Positions 43,268 through 51,416 of a stretch of DNA of 64,000 nt are shown here, piece after piece. The stretch is taken from positions 1 through 64,000 of the forward strand of contig CAVSWD010000006.1 in assembly GCA_963731615.1 (NCBI GenBank). Reading direction: 5' to 3'. Under the pieces are notes generated by a model that worked only from the letters and a program-made list of their open reading frames with translations, was not told the DNA's origin and ran no database searches. Numbering within the stretch: the stretch's first letter is position 1; every line of letters begins with the position of its first letter. The stretch is from Gaiellasilicea sp963731615 (GTDB lineage Bacteria; Actinomycetota; Thermoleophilia; Gaiellales; Gaiellaceae). A program made the position numbers and the translations under genes.

Positions 43268-44814
43268 CGGTTGCGGTCGAGATCCGCGATCTCTTCCGGG
43301 TCTATCCTTCGGCCGAGGGCGGCGTTGCGGCGCTGCAGGGGCTGTCGCTGACCGTTCGGAGGGAGGAGCTCTGCGTCGTGCTCGGCCCGAGCGGCTCCGG
43401 GAAGTCGACGCTGCTCCGGATCGTCGCCGGCTTCGACCGTCCTTCTGCCGGCTCGGTCACCGTCGCGGGCGTCGATGTCGCGGCGCTCGGCTCGTGGGCG
43501 GCGGGCGAGTTCCGCTCCCGCTCAATCGGCTACGCCGATCAGCACTACTGGCGCTCCCTGGCAGGCGAGCTGACCGCCCGCGAGCTGGTCGGCGTCCAGC
43601 TCGGGCTGGCCGGCGAAGCAAGGAGTAGGCGCGAGGCGCGCGCCGACGAGCTGCTGGAGCGGGTGGGACTCGGCGCGCGCCGCGACGCGCACCCGCGCGA
43701 GCTCTCGGGTGGGGAGCAGCAGCGGGTCGCGTTGTGCGCGGCGCTGGCGGGGCGTCCCGAGCTCCTGATCGCGGACGAGCCGACCGGGGAGCTCGACGCC
43801 GCGACCGCCCGCGAGGTGCTCGACCTGATCGCGGCGCTCCGTCGCACCGAGGGCAGCACCGTGCTCGTCGTCAGCCACGATCCCGCCTCCGCCGCGCGTG
43901 CCGACCACGTCGTCCACGTCCGCGACGGCCGCGTCAGCGACGAGCGGCTGGCCGGCGGAGGCGAGGACGGTGCGATCGTCGTCGGCCGCGGCGGCTGGCT
44001 GCGGCTGCCGGAGGACCTGCTCCGCGCGGCCGGCATCGACGAGCACGCCGTCGCGCGGCTGGAGCCCGAAGGCGTGGTCGTTGCTCCGGCCGACCGACTT
44101 CGTGATCCAGTAACACAAGCCCCGTCCGACGCGCCTGTCCAAGCCGTTTCGGTCGCCGAGAACGAGCCTTGTGTTACTGGAACACAAGCCATCCAGACCC
44201 TCGGGCTGACCAAGCGATTCGGTGCCGCGACCCCGATCGACCGTCTCGATGCATCGTTCGCTCCCGGGAAGCTCACCGTCGTCACAGGCCCGTCCGGCTC
44301 CGGCAAGACGACGCTGCTGCATCTGCTCGCGGGACTCGACGTGCCCGACGCGGGCGACGTCGTGGTGGGCGGGGTGGCGCTGAGCGGGCTCGACCGGGCC
44401 GGCCGGGCCGAGCTGCGGCGGCGGTCGCTTGCGTTCGTCGGCCAGGCAGCCGGCCTGGTTCCGTTCCTTGGCGCGCGCGAGAACGTCGAGCTCGGTCTCG
44501 AGCTCCGCGGCAGCGAGGGCGATGCGATCGGCGCGCTGGCCGCAGTCGGGTTGGCGGAGCATGCCGAGCGCCCGGTCGCGGAGCTCTCTGCGGGCCAGCA
44601 GGTCCGGGTCGCGATCGCGCGTGCGATGGCGGCGCGGCCGGCGGTAATCGTCGCCGACGAGCCCACTGCGCGCCTCGATGCGGCGAGCTCGCTGGCCCTC
44701 GGCACGCTTCTCGCCGCCCTCGCCCGGACGCACGCGACGACCGTGATCTGCGCGACCCACGATCCGCTTCTGATCGAGCAGGCGGACGCGGAGCTCTCGC
44801 TAGGCTTGGGCTGA
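43264..44814 (+). CDS. Tandem ABC ATPase with AbrB-like insert
   Basis: 516 residues with two nucleotide-binding domains of the LolD/MacB class: Walker A GPSGSGKST at about residue 41 and GPSGSGKTT at about 342, signatures LSGGEQQR and LSAGQQVR (second one degenerate), Walker B LLIADEPT and VIVADEPT. Between them, residues about 235-278 (GRGGWLRLPEDLLRAAGIDE) look like an AbrB/SpoVT swapped-hairpin element. A linker encoded by a palindromic segment follows. It energises the FtsX permease upstream. Confidence 0.88.
   Translation: MTVAVEIRDLFRVYPSAEGGVAALQGLSLTVRREELCVVLGPSGSGKSTLLRIVAGFDRPSAGSVTVAGVDVAALGSWAAGEFRSRSIGYADQHYWRSLAGELTARELVGVQLGLAGEARSRREARADELLERVGLGARRDAHPRELSGGEQQRVALCAALAGRPELLIADEPTGELDAATAREVLDLIAALRRTEGSTVLVVSHDPASAARADHVVHVRDGRVSDERLAGGGEDGAIVVGRGGWLRLPEDLLRAAGIDEHAVARLEPEGVVVAPADRLRDPVTQAPSDAPVQAVSVAENEPCVTGTQAIQTLGLTKRFGAATPIDRLDASFAPGKLTVVTGPSGSGKTTLLHLLAGLDVPDAGDVVVGGVALSGLDRAGRAELRRRSLAFVGQAAGLVPFLGARENVELGLELRGSEGDAIGALAAVGLAEHAERPVAELSAGQQVRVAIARAMAARPAVIVADEPTARLDAASSLALGTLLAALARTHATTVICATHDPLLIEQADAELSLGLG
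44107..44190. repeat. Palindromic repeat cluster inside the ABC ATPase linker
   Basis: CCAGTAACACAAG (44107-44119) and CTTGTGTTACTGG (44168-44180) are perfect 13-bp inverted repeats 48 bases apart. A third unit AACACAAGCC (44181-44190) repeats 44112-44121 and makes a tight CTTGTGTT-ACTGG-AACACAAG hairpin. The whole segment keeps the reading frame of the linker between the two ATPase domains and is less GC-rich than its surroundings. Confidence 0.7.
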
Positions 44815-45032
44815 TGGCGACCGTCTCGGACACGATTCAAGTCAGCGGTGTCCGCTGTGAGCGGTGCGTCGGCCGGCTGGCGGGCACGCTCCGCCAGCAC
44901 GAGGGGATCGAGTCCGCGAACGCCAACCTGATGGGTGAAATCGTCCTCTCCTGGGACGACGACCGCACGAGCCGTGAGGCGATCGTCCAGACCCTCACCC
45001 GGGGCGGCTTTCCCGAGCTGCAGCAGGTCTGA
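44814..45032 (+). CDS. Heavy-metal-associated (HMA) domain protein
   Basis: 72 residues. A ferredoxin-like HMA domain with CxxC in GVRCERCVGR. The M before the usual GMxCxxC is replaced (VSGVRC). It may carry copper or another soft metal, or be a structural relative. It overlaps the ABC ATPase stop (TGATG), so it is in the same operon as the transporter. Confidence 0.82.
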   Translation: MATVSDTIQVSGVRCERCVGRLAGTLRQHEGIESANANLMGEIVLSWDDDRTSREAIVQTLTRGGFPELQQV

Positions 45033-45099
45033 GCGGATCCGAGGGGAATAGGGGCGGCGCCGGGGGCGTTCTTCTGCCCGTAGCGATTAGGGTGGCCGG

Positions 45100-45708
45100 G
45101 TGAGCGAGTCCGGTGCAGCCGAGCCCGAGGAGGACACCGAAGGCGACGTCGCGCGGCGGATCGCCGGTGAGGCTCGTGAGCGGGTTCGCTTCGAGGAGGA
45201 GGCGCTCGAGCTCGCCGACCAGGTCTACCGGGTAGCGCGCCGGATGGTCGGAACGCGAGAGGAGGCAGAGGAGCTGGTACAGGACACCTACGCCCGTGCG
45301 TTTCGCGGCTGGCGCTCGTTCACGCCGGGCACGAACATGCGCGCGTGGCTGCTCCGGATCCTCACGAACCTGAACACCGACCGGGGCCGCAAGGTGCAGC
45401 GCACGCCCGATCTGCAGCCGCTCGAGGAGAGCGACTACTACCTCGCGAACAAGGTCGCCGCAGTCGAGGGTGAGCAGGCGCTCGACCAGGAGCGCATCGT
45501 CGAACGGCTCTCCCAGGGCGGCGTCGTCGATGCGCTCGCAGCGCTCCCGCACGACTTCCGCGACGTCGTCGTTCTGGTCGACCTCGGGGAGTTCAGCTAC
45601 GCCGAGGCCGCACAGATCCTCGACGTCCCGATCGGGACGGTGATGTCGCGGCTGCACCGCGGACGCCGTATCCTGAAGAAGACACTCGCGGAGGAGAGCC
45701 TCACATGA
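45100..45708 (+). CDS. ECF sigma factor, SigR/SigH-like
   Basis: 202 residues. Region 2 at about 45-115 (EAEELVQDTYARAFRGWRSF, MRAWLLRILTNLNTDRGRK) and region 4 at about 140-195 (LPHDFRDVVVLVDLGEFSYAEAAQILDVPIGTVMSRLHRGRR). The N-terminal 40 residues are acidic. It directs RNA polymerase to a stress regulon and is coupled (ATGA) to a zinc anti-sigma, the layout of redox-sensing SigR-RsrA. GTG at 45100 with TAGGGT 6 bases upstream (leaderless-like, possibly autoregulated). Confidence 0.93.
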   Translation: MSESGAAEPEEDTEGDVARRIAGEARERVRFEEEALELADQVYRVARRMVGTREEAEELVQDTYARAFRGWRSFTPGTNMRAWLLRILTNLNTDRGRKVQRTPDLQPLEESDYYLANKVAAVEGEQALDQERIVERLSQGGVVDALAALPHDFRDVVVLVDLGEFSYAEAAQILDVPIGTVMSRLHRGRRILKKTLAEESLT

Positions 45709-45950
45709 GCCACGACGCCGACTGTGAGAAGTGCGAGGAGCTGTTGCAGGGGTACCTCGACCGCGATCTGACGCAGGACGAGGTGCGTACTGCCGAAGGG
45801 CACCTCGACGGGTGTGACTACTGCCGCCGCCGCTACCGCTTCGAGGCGCACCTGCGCCGCTACATCCGGGTCTCGGCCAGCGAGCGCATGCCGGCGGGGC
45901 TGCTGGCGAAGCTCGCCGAGCTCCGCGGGCCTACCGCCGAAGGTTTCTAG
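45705..45950 (+). CDS. Zinc-binding anti-sigma factor (RsrA-like)
   Basis: 81 residues with the ZAS motif HxxxCxxC (HLDGCDYC) near residue 29 and two further Cys at the N-terminus (CEKCEELL). These are the residues that in RsrA bind zinc and form a disulfide under oxidation, releasing the sigma factor. No membrane segment, so it is a soluble redox sensor. Overlaps its sigma gene by ATGA. Confidence 0.92.
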   Translation: MSHDADCEKCEELLQGYLDRDLTQDEVRTAEGHLDGCDYCRRRYRFEAHLRRYIRVSASERMPAGLLAKLAELRGPTAEGF

Positions 45951-45967
45951 CTAGCCCAGCCTTCTAG

Positions 45968-46675
45968 CTACCCGGGGCCGCGCTGCGGCCCGACGATGAC
46001 GACGAGCCGGTTGGGGTTCGCGCCACCCGGGAGCGGGCGCGTGACGATACCGAGTTGCCGCGCCAGCCGCACCGCGATCAGCCGCCCGCCCGGGGCGTAG
46101 TAGACGGCGCTCTGCGGGTAGTCGAAGCGGTCGGCGCGGCGCACCTTCTTGACCGTGTAGGCGAGCGACTGGATTCGGCTCGCCACCTGCCTCGTCAGGT
46201 TGATGTCGCCGGCGCCGTTGAGCACGTCCACCTGGACCTGCCACGGCTTCGGGAGCGCCGCCGCCTGGGCGACGACCGGGTCGACCGGCGCGGCCTGCGG
46301 CCCCTGGATCCCAGGCACGAGCACGAACGCGACGAGCGCCATCAGAGCAGCGGAGATCGCGGCGACGCCGACCAGCCTCGCGGCGGGGTTCACGTCCAGC
46401 GGCCGCGGCAGCACCGAGAGGCCCGCGAGCGCCCGCGCCTCGCGGCGGTCGATCTCGAGCACGCTGGCCAGCAGCAGAACTGCCTCGATCGCGTTGTCGG
46501 GCGAGGGGAAGCGGTAGACGCGCCCCTCCTCCAGCCACTCGACCTGGTCGGGCGTCAGTCCGGCGCGCTTCGCGACCTCGTCGACGGTCAGCTTGCGGCG
46601 CAGGCGAGCCGCCTCGAGCGGGCTCCGGTCGGAGGCGTACTCGATCGATTGCGGAATCGGCTGGACGAGCTCCAT
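45968..46675 (-). CDS. Membrane protein with HTH and LytR C-terminal domain
   Basis: 235 residues. Residues about 15-70 form an XRE-type helix-turn-helix (LEAARLRRKLTVDEVAKRAG) like RodZ/YfgA. There is one transmembrane helix at about 105-125, and a C-terminal LytR_C domain outside (QVDVLNGAGDINLTRQVASR). It may link cytoplasmic factors with the cell wall. ATG at 46675 is 6 bases after the nucleotidyltransferase stop, in the same direction. Confidence 0.82.
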   Translation of the reverse strand: MELVQPIPQSIEYASDRSPLEAARLRRKLTVDEVAKRAGLTPDQVEWLEEGRVYRFPSPDNAIEAVLLLASVLEIDRREARALAGLSVLPRPLDVNPAARLVGVAAISAALMALVAFVLVPGIQGPQAAPVDPVVAQAAALPKPWQVQVDVLNGAGDINLTRQVASRIQSLAYTVKKVRRADRFDYPQSAVYYAPGGRLIAVRLARQLGIVTRPLPGGANPNRLVVIVGPQRGPG

Positions 46676-46680
46676 CTGCT

Positions 46681-47196
46681 CTACATCGGTTCGCCGGGCG
46701 CGCTCCTGAACCTCTCGGGCAGATCGCCCTGGTAGTCCACGTCTCCGGGCGGGCCGAGGTCGTCGCACGGGACGAGCAGCGGGTCGGCACCGCGGAGACC
46801 CTCGTCCGGGATGTCGTCCCAGCGGGACCGGTGGAGCAGGAGCGGGTGCCCGCGGTCGCCGCCGTAGCTCGCGGCGACGAGCGGCGCTCCGCTCTCGCGC
46901 CAGGCGGCGACGACGCGGTCGATCGCCGCCGGGGCCAGATCGGGGCCGTCGGCCAGCACGACGACCGCGGCCTCGGTGCCGGGCGCGAGCGCCGCGAGGC
47001 CGCAGCGAAGCGATGCACCCGGCCCGCGCTCCCAGTCGGGGCAGTGGATCGCGCCGTCGAGCTCGTACGCACCCGCGACGACGACGACCTGGTCTAGGCC
47101 TCTGAGCCGCTCGAGCACCTCGGGCAGGAGCAGCTGCTGCTTCGGCGCGCCGAATCTCGTCGCCGCTCCGGCAGCGAGGACGACCGCGCCGATCAG
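46681..47196 (-). CDS. MocA/MobA-like molybdenum cofactor nucleotidyltransferase
   Basis: 171 residues. GAVVLAAGAATRFGAPKQQLLL is the NTP-binding loop of the MobA/MocA family, with the metal-binding LADGPDL near residue 82 and GGDRGHP downstream. MocA forms molybdopterin cytosine dinucleotide, the cofactor of xanthine-dehydrogenase-family enzymes such as that encoded upstream. No ATG, GTG or TTG exists near the conserved start. CTG at 47196 overlaps the preceding stop as CTGA and is the best candidate. Confidence 0.8.
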   Translation of the reverse strand: MIGAVVLAAGAATRFGAPKQQLLLPEVLERLRGLDQVVVVAGAYELDGAIHCPDWERGPGASLRCGLAALAPGTEAAVVVLADGPDLAPAAIDRVVAAWRESGAPLVAASYGGDRGHPLLLHRSRWDDIPDEGLRGADPLLVPCDDLGPPGDVDYQGDLPERFRSAPGEPM

Positions 47197-47876
47197 GATT
47201 CCGTGACCGTGACCTTCTCGATCACGACCGGCTGCGACGGCGGCCCGTCGCCGACGCCGAGCGCCTCGATCGCCGTGATCGTGTCCAGCCCTTCGGTGAC
47301 GTTCCCGACGACGGCGTACTCGGCGGGCAGGCCCGAGTCGGGGGCGGTGACCACGAAGAACTGACTGCCGGAGGTGCCCGGCGCCTCGGCCCCCGCCTTG
47401 GCCATCGCGACGACGCCCCGGGTATAGGCCGCGTCCTGCGGCGGAGCGTCGACGGTCTGGTAGCCGGGTCCGCCGGTGCCCGTTCCGGTCGGATCGCCTC
47501 CCTGGATCACGAACCCGGGGACGACGCGGTGGAAGGTGGTGCCGTCGTAGAAGCCGGCCTCGGCGAGCGAGACGAGCGAGGCGGCCGTCTTCGGCGCCTT
47601 GGCCTGGTCGAGCTCGATCGTGAACGCGCCGCAGTTCGTCTCCACGTTGAGCGAATAGGTCGTTCCCTCGACGAGGCTCTCGCTCGGCGGCTGCTGCCCG
47701 CCGTCGGGCTTCGGCTCGGGAGCGCTGACGGCTGCGCAACCGCCGACGGACGACTCGGTCGTCGTTGCGGCGGCGGTCGTGGTCGCAGCGGTCGTGGTGT
47801 CCGGCGTGCTCTCCTCGTCGCCACCCCCGCAGCCGGCGAGCACGAACGCGAGCACGATGATCGAGGTCAGCCGCAC
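47193..47876 (-). CDS. Cyclophilin-type peptidyl-prolyl isomerase lipoprotein
   Basis: About 227 residues. Lipobox LAGC near residue 15, a Thr-rich linker, then a cyclophilin domain (FYDGTTFHRVVPGFVIQGGD, GSQFFVVT, YAVVGNVTEGLD). It would speed proline isomerisation of exported proteins on the outer face of the membrane. GTG at 47876 puts the signal peptide right at the start. A longer GTG-free start at 47915 would overlap the FAD subunit gene by 20 bases. Confidence 0.9.
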   Translation of the reverse strand: MRLTSIIVLAFVLAGCGGGDEESTPDTTTAATTTAAATTTESSVGGCAAVSAPEPKPDGGQQPPSESLVEGTTYSLNVETNCGAFTIELDQAKAPKTAASLVSLAEAGFYDGTTFHRVVPGFVIQGGDPTGTGTGGPGYQTVDAPPQDAAYTRGVVAMAKAGAEAPGTSGSQFFVVTAPDSGLPAEYAVVGNVTEGLDTITAIEALGVGDGPPSQPVVIEKVTVTES

Positions 47877-47895
47877 CAAGGTCGCCGGATCGTAG

Positions 47896-48729
47896 CTAGA
47901 GGGTGTCCAGCGCACGGGCGACGAGGACGCGCGCGATCTCGACCTTGAACGTCGTGCCGGGCAGCGGCGTCGCCGCGTCGAGCGCTGCCGGCGACTCGAG
48001 CAACCAGGGAATCGGGGCGGCGCCGGCGAGCGCGATCCTGGTCTCGCTACCGACGCGGGCCGCAGCGACGCCGACGAGCGCGAATGCCCAACGCTTTCGG
48101 TCCATCGCCTTCAGATAGACGCTCGCGTCGGCTGCGGGCACGTCGAGCTCGAGGATCAGCTCGCCCGGCTCGAGCGTCGTCGTCGAACGGTCGTCCTCGG
48201 TCGGCAGGCGGTAGAGCTCCGAGAGACCGAGCTCGCGCCGGTCGGTTCGGATCCGCGCCCCGAGCGCGAGCAGCGCCGCTGCCGGATCGGACGGGTGCGC
48301 GGAGGCGCAGAAGTCGTTCGCGAAGAACGCGTGCTCGCGGTGCTGGCCCGCCTGCGCGTGGCAGGTGTCGCCGCCGTGGAGCCGGCAGGGGAACTCGAGC
48401 CGCCAGTACCAGCAGCGCGTCGCCTGAAGCAGGTTGCCCCCGATCGTGCCCATGTTCCGGAGCTGCGGCGAGGCGGCGAGACGGCACGCCTCGCGGAGGG
48501 CGTCCGGGATTTCGGCCGACGCCTCGAGCTCGGCAAGCGTCGTCCCGGCTCCGATCGTCCGTCCCGAGATGCCGCGCGGCACTGCGCCGGACACCTGCAC
48601 GAGCCGGTCCGCCTGGAGGAGGCCGTCGCGCAGCAGCGGCACGACCTCGGTCCCGCCTGCGAGCGCGACACTGCCGTCTCCGAGAGCCGCCACGGCCTCC
48701 TCGACCGTCTCAGGCCGGTGCAGCTCCAA
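47896..48729 (-). CDS. Xanthine-dehydrogenase-family FAD-binding subunit with extra Cys cluster
   Basis: 277 residues. FAD motifs LAGGTEVVPLLR near residue 23 and LRNMGTIGGNLLQ near residue 91. Between the two FAD lobes a loop carries four Cys (CWYWRLEFPC, GDTCH, NDFC) reminiscent of the [4Fe-4S] insert in the beta subunit of 4-hydroxybenzoyl-CoA reductase. It relays electrons between the iron-sulfur subunit and its acceptor. It overlaps the large subunit gene by 20 bases. Confidence 0.88.
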   Translation of the reverse strand: MELHRPETVEEAVAALGDGSVALAGGTEVVPLLRDGLLQADRLVQVSGAVPRGISGRTIGAGTTLAELEASAEIPDALREACRLAASPQLRNMGTIGGNLLQATRCWYWRLEFPCRLHGGDTCHAQAGQHREHAFFANDFCASAHPSDPAAALLALGARIRTDRRELGLSELYRLPTEDDRSTTTLEPGELILELDVPAADASVYLKAMDRKRWAFALVGVAAARVGSETRIALAGAAPIPWLLESPAALDAATPLPGTTFKVEIARVLVARALDTL

Positions 48730-50977
48730 CCTTCTCCTGTTCCCGCTGCCGCTCGCCGGCTTCCCGGAGCGCCCGCAGGATCTCCTCGCGGCTGATCGGC
48801 AGCGAGGTCACGTCGGCGCCGGTCGCGTCGCGGATCGCGTTTGCGATCGCAGCAGCGGTCGGGACGATCGGCGGCTCGCCGAGTCCCTTCGAGCCGAGAT
48901 TCGTCAGATGCTCGTCGGGCTCATCGACGAGGTCGCAGACGATCTCCGGCACGTCCGCGATCGTCGGCAGCTTGTAGGCGTCGAGGGTCTTCGTCAGGAC
49001 GATGCCGGTCGCCGGGTCGTCGAGCCGCGCCTCCGAGAACGTGTGCCCGAGGGCCTGGATGATCCCGCCCTCGATCTGGCTGCGGGCGCCGAGCGGGTTG
49101 ATCACGCGGCCGACGTCGTGGATTGCGACCACGCGCTCGACGACGACCTCGCCGGTGCCGATGTCGACCGCCACCTCTGCGAGCTGGATCCCGAAGGTGA
49201 GGATCCGCATCCCGATCGGGTTCGGCCCGCGTGCGCCCTTGCCGAGGATCTGGCCGGAGGCGAGCAGGCCCGTGATCTCTGCGAGCGGCCAGGAGCCGCC
49301 GTCCGAGCAGACGATGTTGCCGCCGGTGAGCGAGAGCGTCGACTCGACGCGGTCGAACCTCTGCGCGGCAAGCTCGAGCACCTGCCGTTTCGCGTCGGCG
49401 GCGGCCGAGCGCACGGCCGGCCCCATCGAGGGGAGCGTCGACGAGCCGCCTGAGAATGTGGCGTACGGCCCGCGCGCCGAGTCGCCGATCTGCACCTCGA
49501 CCCGGTCGACGGGAAGGCCCAGCTCCTCGGCGGCGATCATCGCCATCGCCGTGCGGGTGCCGGTGCCGATGTCCTGCATCGCGGTGACGACGTTGACGCG
49601 GCCGTCCGAGCCGAGCCGCACCCACGCGTAGCTGGGCGGCCCGCCGCCTCCGTACCAGATCTGGCTCGCCATTCCGATCCCGCGCTTCCAGATCTCGTCC
49701 GAGCGTGCCCGGACCTCGTGCCGCCGCTCCCAGTGCGGCTCGGCGCGGCGGTAGCACTCCATCAGGCCCTTGGAGGAGAACGGCCGGCCGTCCATCGCGT
49801 CGGAATGCGCGTAGTTCAGCTTCCGCAGCTCGAGCGGATCGACGTCGAGCTGCGCGGCGAGCTTGTCGAGCATGCACTCGAGCGACCAGGTTCCCTCGAC
49901 GAACCCGGGCGCGCGGAAGGCGGCCATCGGTGGCAGGTTCAGCTTCGCCCCGTGCTCGACGGTGCGGACGTTCTCGCAGGCGTAGAGGAGCTGAGTCGGC
50001 CCCGCGGTCGGCGGTAGCCAGCCGTCCGCGCCGAGGGCGCACGTGTACTCGCCGCCGAGCGCGGTCAGCGTCCCGTCCGCCCTTCCTGCGGCGGTGACTC
50101 GCTGCACGGTGGCGTTCCGGTTTCCGCCGACGACGTTCTCCTCACGCCGCGAGCGCGCGCAGCGGACGGGACGGCCGGTCCGCTTCGCGAGCTCCGTCGC
50201 GAGCAGGAGGTAGCTGCCCATGCCTCCCTTCGCGCCGAAGCCGCCGCCCATGAACTCGCAGACGACGCGAACCTTGTCCTCGGGCAGACCGAGCGCTTCG
50301 GCGAGCTCGCTGCGGACCCCCCAGATGCCCTGCGTGGACACGTAGACGTCGAGCGAGTCGCCGCGCCACTCGCACACGCACTGGTGCGTCTCGAGCGGGT
50401 TGTGGTTGAGCGTCTGGGTGCGGTACTCGGCCTCGACGACGGCGTCCGCCTCGGCCAGGCCGCGCTCGAAATCGCCGCGCTCGTAGTGCTTCGAGTCTCC
50501 CAGCAAGGAGCCGCGCTTGACCGCCTCCGCCGCGTCGAGGAGCGGCTCGAGCTCTTCCCATTCGACGTCGATCAGCTTGACGGCCGCCTGCGCCTGGGCG
50601 AGGGTCTCGGCGGCGACCGCCGCGACGGCGTCTCCCTCGAAGCTCGTCTCCTCGTCGACGCCCTGAACCTCGCCCGGGCCGACGACGCCGAGCACGCCCG
50701 GTGCGGCCGCGGCTGCCGTGAGGTCGATCCGGCGCACGCGCGCACGCGCGTGCGGGCTCCCGAGCAGGACCGCGTCGATCAGGCCGGGCAGGCGGATGTC
50801 GCCCGTGTAGCGCGCCTCGCCGCGCGCCTTCACGTAGCCGTCGAGCCGCGGCGCATCCCGGCCGACCACGTCCCGTGGCCCGGCCGGCCAGGGGTCGACC
50901 GCGTCCTCCTCGACGAGCGTCCAGACCTCCTCGTAGCGGCCCTCGATTTCCTTCTCGGACTTGATCAGCCGCGCCAT
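48710..50977 (-). CDS. Xanthine-dehydrogenase-family molybdopterin-binding subunit
   Basis: 755 residues. The N-terminal a/b hammerhead (YVKARGEARYTGDIRLPG) and the molybdopterin-binding domain (CEFMGGGFGAKGG, the active-site segment AAFRAPGFVEG, IGTGTRTAMAMIAAEELGL, GNGEPP-like GLGEPPIVPTAAAIANAI). The AYxCSFR loop of form I CO dehydrogenase is absent, so a hydroxylase of an N-heterocycle or aromatic CoA ester is more likely. ATG at 50977 is next to the small subunit stop. Confidence 0.92.
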   Translation of the reverse strand: MARLIKSEKEIEGRYEEVWTLVEEDAVDPWPAGPRDVVGRDAPRLDGYVKARGEARYTGDIRLPGLIDAVLLGSPHARARVRRIDLTAAAAAPGVLGVVGPGEVQGVDEETSFEGDAVAAVAAETLAQAQAAVKLIDVEWEELEPLLDAAEAVKRGSLLGDSKHYERGDFERGLAEADAVVEAEYRTQTLNHNPLETHQCVCEWRGDSLDVYVSTQGIWGVRSELAEALGLPEDKVRVVCEFMGGGFGAKGGMGSYLLLATELAKRTGRPVRCARSRREENVVGGNRNATVQRVTAAGRADGTLTALGGEYTCALGADGWLPPTAGPTQLLYACENVRTVEHGAKLNLPPMAAFRAPGFVEGTWSLECMLDKLAAQLDVDPLELRKLNYAHSDAMDGRPFSSKGLMECYRRAEPHWERRHEVRARSDEIWKRGIGMASQIWYGGGGPPSYAWVRLGSDGRVNVVTAMQDIGTGTRTAMAMIAAEELGLPVDRVEVQIGDSARGPYATFSGGSSTLPSMGPAVRSAAADAKRQVLELAAQRFDRVESTLSLTGGNIVCSDGGSWPLAEITGLLASGQILGKGARGPNPIGMRILTFGIQLAEVAVDIGTGEVVVERVVAIHDVGRVINPLGARSQIEGGIIQALGHTFSEARLDDPATGIVLTKTLDAYKLPTIADVPEIVCDLVDEPDEHLTNLGSKGLGEPPIVPTAAAIANAIRDATGADVTSLPISREEILRALREAGERQREQEKVGAAPA

Positions 50978-50978
50978 G

Positions 50979-51416
50979 TCATGACCTCCATGTGGAGATC
51001 GCCTCCTCGATCCGCGGATAGGTGCCGCAGCGGCAGAGGTTGCCGGCCATGCCGTGGCGGATCTCGTCGCGCGTCGGTCGGGGCTCGATGCGACGAGCGC
51101 TGCGGCCGAGACGATCTGGCCCGGGCGTGCAGAAGCCGCACTGGAGCGCGTCGGTGCGGACGAACGCGTCGACGAGCGGATGATCACGCAGGCCTTCGAT
51201 CGTCGTCACCTCGCGTTCGCCGACGGTGTGAACGAGTGTGATGCACGAGAGCACGGGCACGCCGTCGAGCTGAACCGTGCAGGCGCCGCAATGGCCTTCG
51301 CCGCAGGCGATCTTCGTCCCGGTCAGGCCGAGGTCGTCGCGCAGCGTCTCGGCAAGCGTGCGTCCGACCGCGGCCTCGACGGCGTAGCCGTGCCCGTTGA
51401 CGCGCAGCTCAGGCAC
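50979..51416 (-). CDS. Xanthine-dehydrogenase-family 2Fe-2S subunit, compensating indels
   Basis: 145 residues. Plant-type [2Fe-2S] ligands CGEGHCGACTVQLDG and the second cluster CGFCTPG...GNLCRCGTYPRI. Between CTPG and PTRDEIRHG the frame is off by one for about 16 codons. An extra base in a GGG run (near 51122) and a missing base in a CCC run (near 51083) restore GQIVSAAALVASSPD. This is a signature of homopolymer sequence error. GTG at 51416 overlaps the amidohydrolase stop by 8 bases. Confidence 0.9.
   Translation of the reverse strand: MPELRVNGHGYAVEAAVGRTLAETLRDDLGLTGTKIACGEGHCGACTVQLDGVPVLSCITLVHTVGEREVTTIEGLRDHPLVDAFVRTDALQCGFCTPGPDRLGRSARRIEPRPTRDEIRHGMAGNLCRCGTYPRIEEAISTWRS

Noticed and set aside
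45942..45972. Two copies of TTCTAGCTA around the end of the anti-sigma gene
   Set aside because: Short and explained by overlapping stop codons of convergent genes; no structure or partner.
48710..50977. Form I CO dehydrogenase large subunit
   Set aside because: The diagnostic AYxCSFR loop is absent; the active-site segment reads AAFRAPGF.
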